Shown here: piece by piece, positions 44,404 to 52,839 of the stretch
How the letters are laid out: each line of letters opens with the position of its first letter
Numbering within the stretch: the stretch's first letter is position 1
Assembly: GCA_018650445.1 (NCBI GenBank)
Contig: JABIFX010000112.1
Coordinates: forward strand, 1-64,000
DNA length: 64,000 bases
Source of the DNA: Fidelibacterota bacterium
GTDB lineage: Bacteria > Fidelibacterota > UBA8477 > JABMPR01
Direction: 5' to 3'
Notes under the pieces: model-generated
What the model was told of the DNA's origin: nothing
The model's input: only the letters and a program-made list of their open reading frames with translations
The model's database searches: none
Made by a program: the position numbers and the translations under genes

Positions 44404-45414
44404 ATGATTAAAAATATCAAGCCCCTGGGGTTCATGTGGGAAACTAGAGACCCCTTTCTTCTCTGTGTTCATCACAATGATGCCTACCCGGCGGGTAATG
44501 GTAAAATGGGTCCAGCCGCATCGTTATCTGGACGCAATATCGGTCAAGATTTTGACCGAAAAGATGGTTGGAACATGTATCATGGTAGTCAGATACCAGG
44601 ATTCCCAGCCCACCCCCATCGTGGATTTGAAACCGTCACAGTCGTACTTGAAGGGCTTGTAGATCACCATGATTCAGCAGGTGCCACAGGTCGTTATGGG
44701 GACGGAGATGTGCAGTGGATGACCGCTGGAAGTGGTTTACAGCATTCTGAGATGTTCCCGTTAATAAAAGAAGATCAACTTAATCCTTTGGAGCTGTTTC
44801 AAATTTGGCTCAACCTGCCAGGTATTTCAAAAACAGCCAGACCTGCTTACAAAATGCTCTGGTCGGAATCCATCCCAATCATTCAGAGTCAGGATACACA
44901 GGGGCGGAAAATTGAGACTCGTGTTATCGCCGGAAGCATTGAAGATATTTCAGCCCCTGATCCAGCACCAGATTCATGGGCGGCTCAATCAACCAACCAG
45001 GTAGCCATCTGGGTGATTACCCTGGATGCTGATGCAGACTTTGTTCTCCCTGCCTGCGAGGAAGGAGTAAATCGAGACCTCTATTTTTACGAAGGGAAAA
45101 CGCTAAAAATCGCAGAGCAGAATATTCCTGAATACCATGCCGTTGAAATTTCTTCTTCAGAGGAGATCCACATCCAAAATGGTTCGGTGCAATCCAGACT
45201 GCTTCTCCTGCAGGGGCGACCCATCGGAGAACCCGTGGTTCGTTATGGACCCTTTGTTATGAATACTCAGGCTGAAATTCAGAAAGCATTTGATGATTTC
45301 AGGGCAACAGAATTTGGAGGGTGGCCCTGGGACCGACATGATCCCATAAACCCAGCTGATCAGGGCAGGTTTGCCAGGTACTCGGATGGATCAGAGGAAA
45401 TCAAAGACTCCTGA
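44404..45414 (+). CDS. Pirin family protein
   Basis: A 336-residue bicupin. The start is ATG 44404, with AAGGA ten bases upstream; an in-frame TTG 11 codons earlier is unlikely. The N-terminal cupin carries the metal-binding pirin motif HPHRGFETVTVVLEG near residue 74, with a further His in GLVDHHDS and the Gln-His-Ser-Glu cluster SGLQHSEMFP near 118. The C-terminal cupin is about 190-300. Bacterial pirins act as quercetinase-like dioxygenases or regulatory iron proteins; which applies here is unknown. A C-terminal extension, FGGWPWDRHDPINPADQGRF, is usual in this family. Confidence 0.9.
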   Translation: MIKNIKPLGFMWETRDPFLLCVHHNDAYPAGNGKMGPAASLSGRNIGQDFDRKDGWNMYHGSQIPGFPAHPHRGFETVTVVLEGLVDHHDSAGATGRYGDGDVQWMTAGSGLQHSEMFPLIKEDQLNPLELFQIWLNLPGISKTARPAYKMLWSESIPIIQSQDTQGRKIETRVIAGSIEDISAPDPAPDSWAAQSTNQVAIWVITLDADADFVLPACEEGVNRDLYFYEGKTLKIAEQNIPEYHAVEISSSEEIHIQNGSVQSRLLLLQGRPIGEPVVRYGPFVMNTQAEIQKAFDDFRATEFGGWPWDRHDPINPADQGRFARYSDGSEEIKDS

Positions 45415-45576
45415 CGTTTTCGGAAATACGAATTTTATGATTTCCGCTATACTTACGAAATCGTTCTGCTCAAGGGCTGTTGAAAATTAATAATTATTTC
45501 CTTCCTGGTACCAAGCTTCATAGAGGAATAAAGGGGAAATAATATTATACTCTGCCCAAATCATGAGGTGTATTGA

Positions 45577-46143
45577 ATGAAATGTCCCTACTGTGCTGAA
45601 GAAATCCAGGATGATGCAATACTTTGTCGTTATTGTTCAGCCATGAAAGAAAATGAACTCTGGATACCACCGTCTTCAAGTGGCAGTTCTGAGGTCAGCG
45701 GTATCATGGGTCCGCGCTTTACCATGAGATTCGCAGGTTTCTTTTTCTTTGTCTCCGCTTTGGCGGAGGTCGCTTCAATTGTCTCTCCAGTTTCCCTGTT
45801 TGGTGCCGAACGTAGCGGGGTTATTGCAATGATATACCATCTCTTGTATGTAGGCATATATGGGGGCATGGGGCTCGGTCTGTGGACAGCAAAACCGTGG
45901 GGATTTCAGATGATATTCACGGGTACCATGATCTATTCGGTTGATAGACTTCTCTTCTTAATGTATGGTCAGGCTACATCCAGCCTTTTAAGTGACTACG
46001 GTGAAATGATGGGAGCTGGGGGCCAAGAGTTGGTGGCGCAAGCATCTGCTTTGACTGTTGTTGCCACGCTGCTGGCCTGGTGGGGCTTCGTAGCCTATGT
46101 TTATTTCAAACGAGATTACTTTCAAAAACCTTCAGAGTCTTAA
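45577..46143 (+). CDS. Zinc-ribbon membrane protein
   Basis: A 188-residue protein of unknown function. An N-terminal zinc ribbon (MKCPYCAEEIQDDAILCRYC; Cys3, Cys6, Cys17, Cys20) is followed by a linker and about four hydrophobic helices: FAGFFFFVSALAEVASIV, LLYVGIYGGMGLGL, PWGFQMIFTGTMIYSVDRLLFL, and ALTVVATLLAWWGFVAYVYF. A short charged tail ends it. The layout is common among small bacterial membrane proteins and does not identify a role. GAGG lies nine bases before the ATG. Confidence 0.75.
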   Translation: MKCPYCAEEIQDDAILCRYCSAMKENELWIPPSSSGSSEVSGIMGPRFTMRFAGFFFFVSALAEVASIVSPVSLFGAERSGVIAMIYHLLYVGIYGGMGLGLWTAKPWGFQMIFTGTMIYSVDRLLFLMYGQATSSLLSDYGEMMGAGGQELVAQASALTVVATLLAWWGFVAYVYFKRDYFQKPSES

Positions 46144-46170
46144 ACCCTAATTGAGGTAAATTTAAAACCC

Positions 46171-46881
46171 ATGGATCCTTTCAAGACAAAGAAAACCAAA
46201 AAACCTTCCAAGCGTCATCAACCACGAGGGCTGACCATTTTATTTGAAGATAACGATATTCTGGTTGTTGATAAGATGAGTGGTCTCCTGTCGATGAGTA
46301 ATGCCAAAACCCGTGATAGAACAGCCTATTTTGCCTTGAATAATTATGTCCGCAAGGGGAACCCAAAATCTCGAAAACGAATCTATATCGTTCATCGATT
46401 AGATAGAGATACTTCAGGTGTTCTGGTCTTTGCAAAAAGCGAGAAGAATAAACGTTATTTGCAGGACGAATGGAAAAACTTCAGTAAAAAATACTATGCT
46501 GTTATCCATGGGAACCTCGCTGAGAAGGAAGGTGTGCTTTCTTCGTATCTAGCGGAAAATGTGGTTCATAAAATGTATTCCACTGAGGATCAAAAGGTGG
46601 GCAAGCTTGCCAAGACCGGTTATAAAGTTCTTCAGGAATCCAAAAGGTACAGCATGGTAGAAATTGACCTGATCACCGGTAGAAAAAATCAAATACGCGT
46701 TCAATTTGCGGATATTGATTGTCCCGTGGCTGGAGATAAAGTCTATGGGGATAGTGCTAAGGGCATCAAGAGGTTGACCCTGCATGCAGGCTCAATCAAT
46801 ATCAAACATCCCGGTACAAAGCAAAGAATGACCTTTGAAGCTAAGATCCCGAGTTACTTCCAACACCTTTTGAACAAATAA
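46171..46881 (+). CDS. RluA family RNA pseudouridine synthase
   Basis: A 236-residue enzyme that isomerises uridine to pseudouridine in rRNA or tRNA. The catalytic motif HRLDRDTSGVLVFAKS carries Asp78. The C-terminal TGRKNQIRVQFADIDCPVAGD is the other family block. There is no S4 domain. The first 20 residues are very basic (KTKKTKKPSKRHQPRG), probably for RNA contact. Target position cannot be read. It is followed after 17 bases by the YhiN-type flavoprotein gene. Confidence 0.92.
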   Translation: MDPFKTKKTKKPSKRHQPRGLTILFEDNDILVVDKMSGLLSMSNAKTRDRTAYFALNNYVRKGNPKSRKRIYIVHRLDRDTSGVLVFAKSEKNKRYLQDEWKNFSKKYYAVIHGNLAEKEGVLSSYLAENVVHKMYSTEDQKVGKLAKTGYKVLQESKRYSMVEIDLITGRKNQIRVQFADIDCPVAGDKVYGDSAKGIKRLTLHAGSINIKHPGTKQRMTFEAKIPSYFQHLLNK

Positions 46882-46898
46882 TTGCAAGGGGCCTTGAC

Positions 46899-48113
46899 GT
46901 GGATGTTGCCATCATAGGGGGGGGAGCAGCAGGCTATTTTTCTGCCATATCAGTTAAAGAAAATTTCCCCGATGCTGACGTAGTTATTCTTGAGAAGACA
47001 CGTCATCCCCTGGCCAAAGTCAAAATTTCCGGAGGGGGCAGATGTAATGTCACCAATGGAAATACATCCCTCAGTAAGCTGGCCAGCGCTTATCCACGAG
47101 GAAAATCTCTCATGAAAAGAGCCTTGAGAACATTTAGCACTTCGCATACAATGGAGTGGTTTGAGTCAAGAGGTGTGCCGCTTTTTATCCAGGACGATAT
47201 GCGTGTTTTCCCCGTATCCCAGGATTCAAGCAGTATTGTTGATTGTCTTCTGGATCAGGCAGAAGCTCAGGGCATAATCTGCGAGTTTTGGTCTGGGATT
47301 GAGACGATTTCACAAAAAGGGAAACAGCTCGAGTTGAGTTTTTCCAGACAGGATTTACTTCCCCGGAGTTTTGATAAGGTCATCATAGCAAGTGGCGGAA
47401 CACCCAGATCCGAGAGTCTGGAATGGTTAAGAAAACTTGGTCATGAGATCGTTGAGCCGGTGCCTTCCCTCTTCACCTTTAATATGCCTGATGAAGCCAT
47501 TGTGGAATTAACAGGTATTGCCGTAGATCCTGTGCTGGTCAGTATTCCAGGAACCAGTTTGAAAACAAGAGGCCCTTTGCTCATCACACACTGGGGCTTT
47601 AGTGGACCAGCTATTCTGAAGCTTTCAGCTTTTGGTGCTAGAATCTTTAATGAAAAAGACTATAACTTTGATATCAGGGTCAATTGGCTGGATCAAACCA
47701 ATCATGAACTCGTTTTAGATCATTTAAACGACGTGATGACGGAACATGCTCGCAAGCTCTTGCCCAATATTAGACCCTTTGGTTTGCCAGATCGATTGTG
47801 GCGCTACTTGTTAAATAAAAGCGGACTTCCGCTGACAAAGAGATGGAGTGAGCTTGGTAAAAAGGGACTGAATAAATTGGTTACTGTCCTCACAAACGAC
47901 TCATTTTTAGTGTCTGGAAAAACAGGATTTAAGGATGAGTTCGTGACCTGTGGAGGTGTGAGTCTGGACAGTATCGATGGTAAATCAATGCAGAGCAAGG
48001 TGTGTGAGAATCTATATTTTGCCGGGGAAGTTCTGGATATTGACGGTATTACCGGCGGATATAATTTTCAAGCAGCCTGGACCACAGCTTTTATTGCAGG
48101 AAAGCTCAATTAA
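46899..48113 (+). CDS. YhiN/HI0933 family FAD-dependent oxidoreductase
   Basis: A 404-residue flavoprotein with a GTG start at 46899 and AAGGGG seven bases upstream. The dinucleotide loop VAIIGGGAAGYFSA is at the very N-terminus. KISGGGRCNVTNG near 43 is diagnostic for the family, and the C-terminal GEVLDIDGITGGYNFQAAW closes the FAD site. Members are widespread and their reaction is not established. The start is supported because the Rossmann strand begins immediately. Confidence 0.92.
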   Translation: MDVAIIGGGAAGYFSAISVKENFPDADVVILEKTRHPLAKVKISGGGRCNVTNGNTSLSKLASAYPRGKSLMKRALRTFSTSHTMEWFESRGVPLFIQDDMRVFPVSQDSSSIVDCLLDQAEAQGIICEFWSGIETISQKGKQLELSFSRQDLLPRSFDKVIIASGGTPRSESLEWLRKLGHEIVEPVPSLFTFNMPDEAIVELTGIAVDPVLVSIPGTSLKTRGPLLITHWGFSGPAILKLSAFGARIFNEKDYNFDIRVNWLDQTNHELVLDHLNDVMTEHARKLLPNIRPFGLPDRLWRYLLNKSGLPLTKRWSELGKKGLNKLVTVLTNDSFLVSGKTGFKDEFVTCGGVSLDSIDGKSMQSKVCENLYFAGEVLDIDGITGGYNFQAAWTTAFIAGKLN

Positions 48114-48188
48114 AGCTATCTCGAGATGTAGGACGAATTCAAGAATTGGGTTAACTGTCAGTTCAGACAGTATGACAAAGGGGAACCG

Positions 48189-49781
48189 ATGAAAACAACA
48201 CGCAGAGAATTTCTCAAATCCGTAGGAATGGGTACCACCGCTTTGATGGCACCAAATTTATTCTTGAATTCATGCATGAAGAAGGATCGCCCCAATATTG
48301 TTTTTATTATGAGTGATGATCACGCCGAGAGGGCTATCAGCTGCTATAATGACGCATTGATCCAGACGCCCAATATTGATCGTATTGCATCTGAGGGGAT
48401 TCGATTCCAAAACAGTTTTGTCACCAATTCCATCTGCGGACCCAGCCGAGCTACATTATTGACAGGTAAGTATTCACACCTGAATGGGATGTTGGATCAT
48501 AGCTGTACGTTTGATGGCAGTCAGCTCACCTTTCCTAAACTACTTCAACAGGCAGGCTACCACACATCGATTGTGGGGAAATGGCATCTTAAGACAGAAC
48601 CAACCGGATTTGATTATTGGAACATTCTCAAAGGTCAGGGTCAATACTACAACCCTGATTTTACAGTAAATGGTGAAAAGCAGACCCACATCGGTTATAC
48701 CACTGATATAATCACTGACCAGGCCCTTGAGACGATGGACAAGTTGGATAAATCAAAACCGTTTTGCATGCTTATTCACCATAAAGCGCCCCATCGTAAT
48801 TGGATGCCGAATCTGAAGCATCTGGACGCCTATACCGATGAGGAAATTCCTCTACCAGCAAATTTTCACGATGAATACATCGGTCGTATTGCAGCAGGTG
48901 AAGCTGATATGCGCATCGATGACATGTATCTCACTTTCGATATGAAGCTCCACTCCGAGTCAATTGAAGAAGAAACTGGGTCCGGTGGTAAGAGCTCTTT
49001 TACCCAAAAAGTCACTGAGACCTGGAAGAGGACCTACAATCGAATGACGGATGATCAGAAAGTTGTTTGGGATGCTCATTATGATAAAGTAAATGAGGAA
49101 TTTAAGCGTCTCAAACTTACGGGTGATGAATTACTAAACTGGAAATATCAGCACTATCTCAAAGATTATCTCCGATGTATCATGTCAGTTGATGAAAATG
49201 TTGGTCGTGTTCTTGACTATCTTGATCAAAATGGTCTGGCTGAGAACACGCTGGTTGTCTACACATCAGATCAAGGTTTTTACCTTGGTGAACATGGCTG
49301 GTATGACAAACGATTTATGTATGAAGAATCATTGAGCATGCCTCTGGTAATGCGTTACCCTCAAGAGATTCAGCGAGGTCAAGTAGTGGATAACATGGTT
49401 ATGAATCTGGATTTTTCATCTACCTTTCTTGATTTTGCAGGGGTTGCAATTCCAGCCGAGATGCAGGGTCATTCATTACGGGGTATCGTCAGGGGCAATG
49501 CACCGGATGACTGGCGCAAATCAATCTACTATCACTACTATGAACACCCCCATGGTTGGCACGATGTGAGACGACACTATGGTGTTCGCACAGAACGCTA
49601 TAAGTTGATTCACTATTATGAGGAAGACGATTTTTGGGAACTGTTTGATCTGGAGAAAGACCCATCTGAGATGAACAATGTCTATTTAGATCCGGCTTAT
49701 ACGAAAATCGTGCAAGAGACAAAACAAGAATTGGTCAGGCTTCAAAAACTTTACGGTGATATTGAAATAGACAAATCCTAG
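48189..49781 (+). CDS. Sulfatase (Cys-type), Tat-like signal with lipobox
   Basis: A 530-residue arylsulfatase-superfamily hydrolase. The N-terminus carries a twin-arginine-like motif TTRREFLKS and then LFLNSC (Cys29), suggesting Tat export and lipid anchoring. The metal site opens with FIMSDDHAE (Asp43, Asp44). The formylglycine motif is CGPSR with Cys83, followed by TGKYSH and VGKWHLK. SDQGFYLGEHGWYDKR near residue 362 is the second metal/substrate block. It should remove sulfate from an extracellular carbohydrate or other ester. A Cys-type sulfatase needs a formylglycine-generating enzyme; I see no obvious FGE or anaerobic maturase in the window. It is monocistronic. Confidence 0.92.
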   Translation: MKTTRREFLKSVGMGTTALMAPNLFLNSCMKKDRPNIVFIMSDDHAERAISCYNDALIQTPNIDRIASEGIRFQNSFVTNSICGPSRATLLTGKYSHLNGMLDHSCTFDGSQLTFPKLLQQAGYHTSIVGKWHLKTEPTGFDYWNILKGQGQYYNPDFTVNGEKQTHIGYTTDIITDQALETMDKLDKSKPFCMLIHHKAPHRNWMPNLKHLDAYTDEEIPLPANFHDEYIGRIAAGEADMRIDDMYLTFDMKLHSESIEEETGSGGKSSFTQKVTETWKRTYNRMTDDQKVVWDAHYDKVNEEFKRLKLTGDELLNWKYQHYLKDYLRCIMSVDENVGRVLDYLDQNGLAENTLVVYTSDQGFYLGEHGWYDKRFMYEESLSMPLVMRYPQEIQRGQVVDNMVMNLDFSSTFLDFAGVAIPAEMQGHSLRGIVRGNAPDDWRKSIYYHYYEHPHGWHDVRRHYGVRTERYKLIHYYEEDDFWELFDLEKDPSEMNNVYLDPAYTKIVQETKQELVRLQKLYGDIEIDKS

Positions 49782-49796
49782 CTAGGGATTATTTGC

Positions 49797-50738
49797 TCAA
49801 AACCTCTTGGTGTAGGCGTGGCAATAGGGTGTGCCACCTGATTTAATATAGTAGTCCTGATGATAATCTTCACCCTGGTAAAATTCAACCGCTGGTGTCA
49901 GTGCAGTAGCAATATCCAATCCTTTATCTTCAAGCAGTTTAATCAACTTTTCAGCAGTGGCTTTCTGATCATCTGAGAGATAGAAAATTTCTGATCGGTA
50001 CTGGGTGCCAATATCTGGCCCCTGCCCATCGACCTGGGTGGGATCATGGGTCTCAAAAAATAGTCTGACTAAAGTTTCATAGGTTACTTTTTTTGGGTCA
50101 AATGCAACCTCTACAGCTTCTGCATGTCCTGTGGTTCCAGTACAAACCTGTTTATAAGTCGGGTTGGGTAGAAACCCCCCGGTATAACCGACGCTGGTTG
50201 AAATGACGCCATCCATTTTTTGAAGTTGATACTCTACACCCCAGAAACAGCCAGATGCAAAAATTGCTTTTTCCATGTTGATCTCCACAGATTCAAAGTT
50301 CAATGAAATTGAGTTGACACAATGTCGGGTATTCTTGGGTGTAAATCCTTCTCCTGAAAAAACATGACCGAGATGACCCCCACAGTTGGAACAAAGAATT
50401 TCTGTTCTGCGTCCATCAGCATCAGTCACCCGTTTTACTGCACCAGGTATTTCATCATCAAAACTGGGCCAGCCGCACTGAGCATCAAATTTATCACCAG
50501 AATGATAGAGGGGGGCATCACACTGTTTACATGTATAGGTCCCCGTTTCATCATGATGTTCGAATTTTCCACTGAATGGTCTTTCAGTACCCTTATTTAA
50601 AATCACCCTTTGCTCTTCTGGGGTCAATTTATTGTATTTCATAGGCTCCTGCGCTTGATTGCAGTTAAAGAATAATAAAATTAAACTAAGGATGAAAATA
50701 GAATTTGACATCCGTTTCGGAAACCACGCTAATCTCAT
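49797..50738 (-). CDS. msrBA: Exported peptide methionine sulfoxide reductase MsrB-MsrA fusion
   Basis: A 313-residue bifunctional repair enzyme that reduces both epimers of methionine sulfoxide. The start is the ATG at 50736-50738, preceded by AAGGAG. An N-terminal signal (SNSIFILSLILLFFNC) with a loose lipobox suggests export. MsrB spans about 30-155: zinc Cys pairs in CKQCDAP and CSNCGGH, catalytic Cys in NTRHCVNS. MsrA spans about 160-313: catalytic SGCFWGVEYQLQ, then GYTGG and EVAFDPKKVTYE. The B-then-A order is the reverse of the common fusion in Gram-positive bacteria and of Neisseria PilB. Both catalytic cysteines are normal Cys. It would protect surface proteins from oxidation, possibly served by a secreted thioredoxin-like donor. 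Confidence 0.93.
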   Translation of the reverse strand: MRLAWFPKRMSNSIFILSLILLFFNCNQAQEPMKYNKLTPEEQRVILNKGTERPFSGKFEHHDETGTYTCKQCDAPLYHSGDKFDAQCGWPSFDDEIPGAVKRVTDADGRRTEILCSNCGGHLGHVFSGEGFTPKNTRHCVNSISLNFESVEINMEKAIFASGCFWGVEYQLQKMDGVISTSVGYTGGFLPNPTYKQVCTGTTGHAEAVEVAFDPKKVTYETLVRLFFETHDPTQVDGQGPDIGTQYRSEIFYLSDDQKATAEKLIKLLEDKGLDIATALTPAVEFYQGEDYHQDYYIKSGGTPYCHAYTKRF

Positions 50739-50888
50739 CAAGTGCTCCTTCATACCTTAGAGTTGTGAATATACATATCCTGTCCAACGAATTGTGATAA
50801 TTTTTGTTCCTTATGGTTTATCTTCTCGCTAGGATTAAATACAACCTTTCCACCAAATATTTAGATATTACGATCAGAGGAAGACAAT

Positions 50889-51509
50889 ATGAATATAGAG
50901 AAATTAAAACAAGCAGAGGCAAAATTTTTCAACATGTATCCAGGTGGCTTTGAACACCCCGACATGGTCGCTATCGGTAAAAAGCATAAAATGGATAAGA
51001 TGATCACATCTGTTCAAGAAGCATTTTCAGAGGATCAATTTGGAAATTCTAAAGCCATTGTTCAAACCATGAGTAAGTTTGTGAGTCGTTCATCCATGGT
51101 CAGCCTCTTCGAGAAACCCAAATTTAGAGATTTTGTAAAGAGTCTCCATAATCAACATGAGACAATCCTGGCGAATGGACTAAGAGAAATGCTGTATGGC
51201 AATCAAGAGCAGGGATTCAACATGATGCTGGATGTCCTTATCACCGGGAAAATGGCAAAGTGGTCCCTTATTTCTATGCTCCCGGTTTATCATAAACCAT
51301 TTGAAGAAGTCTCTGTTAAACCCACAACGGCCAAGGGCGTGATCCAACAGTTTGAATTGAATACCCTGGTTTATAAACCACGGCCTAGCTGGGAGTTTTA
51401 TAAAGAATTCAGGTCTATCATAAATGAGATGAAAGCCACGGTTGATAGTCGGCTGTCACCCAACAATGCTGCTTTTACTGGATTCTTAATGATGAGTTTG
51501 GAACATTAA
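50889..51509 (+). CDS. Conserved-looking protein of unknown function
   Basis: I do not recognise this 206-residue soluble, largely helical protein. It lacks a signal peptide or membrane helix. It is rich in Met, Phe and Lys, with stretches such as FFNMYPGGFEHPDM, NQEQGFNMMLDVLITGKMAKW and YKPRPSWEFYKEFR. A strong AGAGGAAG lies a few bases before the ATG, and codon use matches the neighbours, so it is real. It stands 11 bases before a second unknown small gene with which it is probably co-transcribed. Confidence 0.75.
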   Translation: MNIEKLKQAEAKFFNMYPGGFEHPDMVAIGKKHKMDKMITSVQEAFSEDQFGNSKAIVQTMSKFVSRSSMVSLFEKPKFRDFVKSLHNQHETILANGLREMLYGNQEQGFNMMLDVLITGKMAKWSLISMLPVYHKPFEEVSVKPTTAKGVIQQFELNTLVYKPRPSWEFYKEFRSIINEMKATVDSRLSPNNAAFTGFLMMSLEH

Positions 51510-51520
51510 GTGTTCGGGCA

Positions 51521-51754
51521 ATGATGACAATAAATGATTCACTGGCTCAGCAACCCTTTTCCTATCAGACCAGCAAGGATGGAAAAGTCAGAATTTTCAG
51601 GTCAAACAGACTTGCTACCACGCTGCGTGGAAAGGAAGCACTTCGTTTTCTCTCAAAGATTGATTCAACCGATGAGGCAGGCTCTCAGTTGCTAATGGCC
51701 AGAGTTACAGGCCAGTTTAAATTTGGGAATGAAAAAGAATTGAAGACAAAATAG
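51521..51754 (+). CDS. Small protein of unknown function
   Basis: A 77-residue soluble protein with no recognisable domain. It combines a polar N-terminus with a central basic/hydrophobic segment (KVRIFRSNRLATTLRGKEAL, then RFLSKI). It lies 11 bases after the preceding unknown gene, and a hairpin terminator begins at its stop codon, which supports a two-gene unit. The ribosome-binding site is weak; the second ATG, one codon in, is an alternative start. Confidence 0.6.
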   Translation: MMTINDSLAQQPFSYQTSKDGKVRIFRSNRLATTLRGKEALRFLSKIDSTDEAGSQLLMARVTGQFKFGNEKELKTK

Positions 51755-51780
51755 AAAACCGCCCCTCAAGGACGGTTTTC
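51754..51780. terminator. Hairpin terminator between convergent units
   Basis: GAAAACCG (51754-51761) pairs with CGGTTTTC (51773-51780) around 11 bases. The T residues are inside the stem on both strands, giving a possible bidirectional terminator between the small gene ending at 51754 and the minus-strand gene ending at 51836. Confidence 0.6.
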
Positions 51781-51835
51781 AAACGCCAGACCCCGAAATG
51801 ATCCTGCGTTAGTGGAAGAATCTTTTATGTGTGGA

Positions 51836-52627
51836 TCAGTCGAAATGGATCTGAATACTGATCTCTTCTCCTTTTTTCTCCATCTCTTCAGGGGAAAGGT
51901 CTGAATTGGCCGTATAGGCTTGAATACATTTTTGGCCAGTAACTCCTTTGATCTCATCCCCATTGACAAAAAACTTACCCTTTTTAATTGCGATGGTCTC
52001 AATTTTTTGAGGAGGGGTAGCTCCACTTTCTCCCAGAATGTTTTGAATGGTCTCGGCCAGATTATCCAATTCAATGACATGCTTAATTGATTTGTAGTGT
52101 TCCTTTTTTAAAACAGCATGTGCTGATTCAAGGGCTTCAAGATGAACGATGAGGGAGTCAAGACCTTCCAACCCTTCGAGGGGAGGGAGTTCTCCTAATT
52201 CAATTTTGAGATCCATCTCTTCCATAGCGGGGTGGAGTGCTGCCAGGGGGGCGAGTTCGGTCGCGTCCTCAAGGTATTCCTGATATTTGTGGAATTTTTT
52301 CTCATGCATCTCCTTCCCATTATCCAAAACTTTCATAATCTTTTTGGTTATGGGGTCAAAATCGATGATGATCTTGTTCTTTTTGAAAAAACCTGATTTT
52401 TTGATGACGATCCGAGCAGCCTTTCGCCCATGCCTGGGCATTTTGCGTACAAAAATCTTTGTCGCTGCTGAATCAGAAACTTCACCATCCTGAGTGATAA
52501 TGACTTCCTTGTGAATATCCTCACCATGGGGTTTTCTGTGGATAACGACCTTTTTTTCCTGGGCTATCGCTGTGAGAGCAAATAGACCGATAAGCATGAT
52601 GATTAGTATATGTTTCTTTGATGTCAT
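51836..52627 (-). CDS. Exported charged protein of unknown function
   Basis: A 263-residue protein with a clean signal peptide (MTSKKHILIIMLIGLFALTAIAQ). The start is at 52625-52627, preceded by AGGAG at six-base spacing; longer readings upstream have no ribosome-binding site. The mature part is highly charged: a basic block (VFVRKMPRHGRKAARIVIKK-like, residues about 55-90), then an acidic, leucine-rich helical block (ELGELPPLEGLEGLDSLIVH) that could be a coiled coil, and a short C-terminal domain. No known motif is visible. It is divergent from the LytS/LytTR pair, which may control it (inference). Confidence 0.7.
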   Translation of the reverse strand: MTSKKHILIIMLIGLFALTAIAQEKKVVIHRKPHGEDIHKEVIITQDGEVSDSAATKIFVRKMPRHGRKAARIVIKKSGFFKKNKIIIDFDPITKKIMKVLDNGKEMHEKKFHKYQEYLEDATELAPLAALHPAMEEMDLKIELGELPPLEGLEGLDSLIVHLEALESAHAVLKKEHYKSIKHVIELDNLAETIQNILGESGATPPQKIETIAIKKGKFFVNGDEIKGVTGQKCIQAYTANSDLSPEEMEKKGEEISIQIHFD

Positions 52628-52839
52628 GTTAGACTCCTTCTTATGTTTATGGAGGGGAAGATAGAGAAAAAAAACAGCGAATGAGATTAATGGCATGAAC
52701 CCCCTGATTCCTGGCTCTGAATCATTTGATTTATACAATATCTCGTTAATGCCTTGAAAATGGCCATTGGTGTCAGAGATAGCTGGATTGAGCGCCTTAG
52801 GGGTCGACGAAACGCGAAAAAAAGATATATTGGGTCACT

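Noticed and set aside
51766-52080. 104-residue minus-strand frame near the charged exported protein
   Set aside because: Out-of-frame shadow of the 51836-52627 gene, which has a signal peptide and ribosome-binding site.
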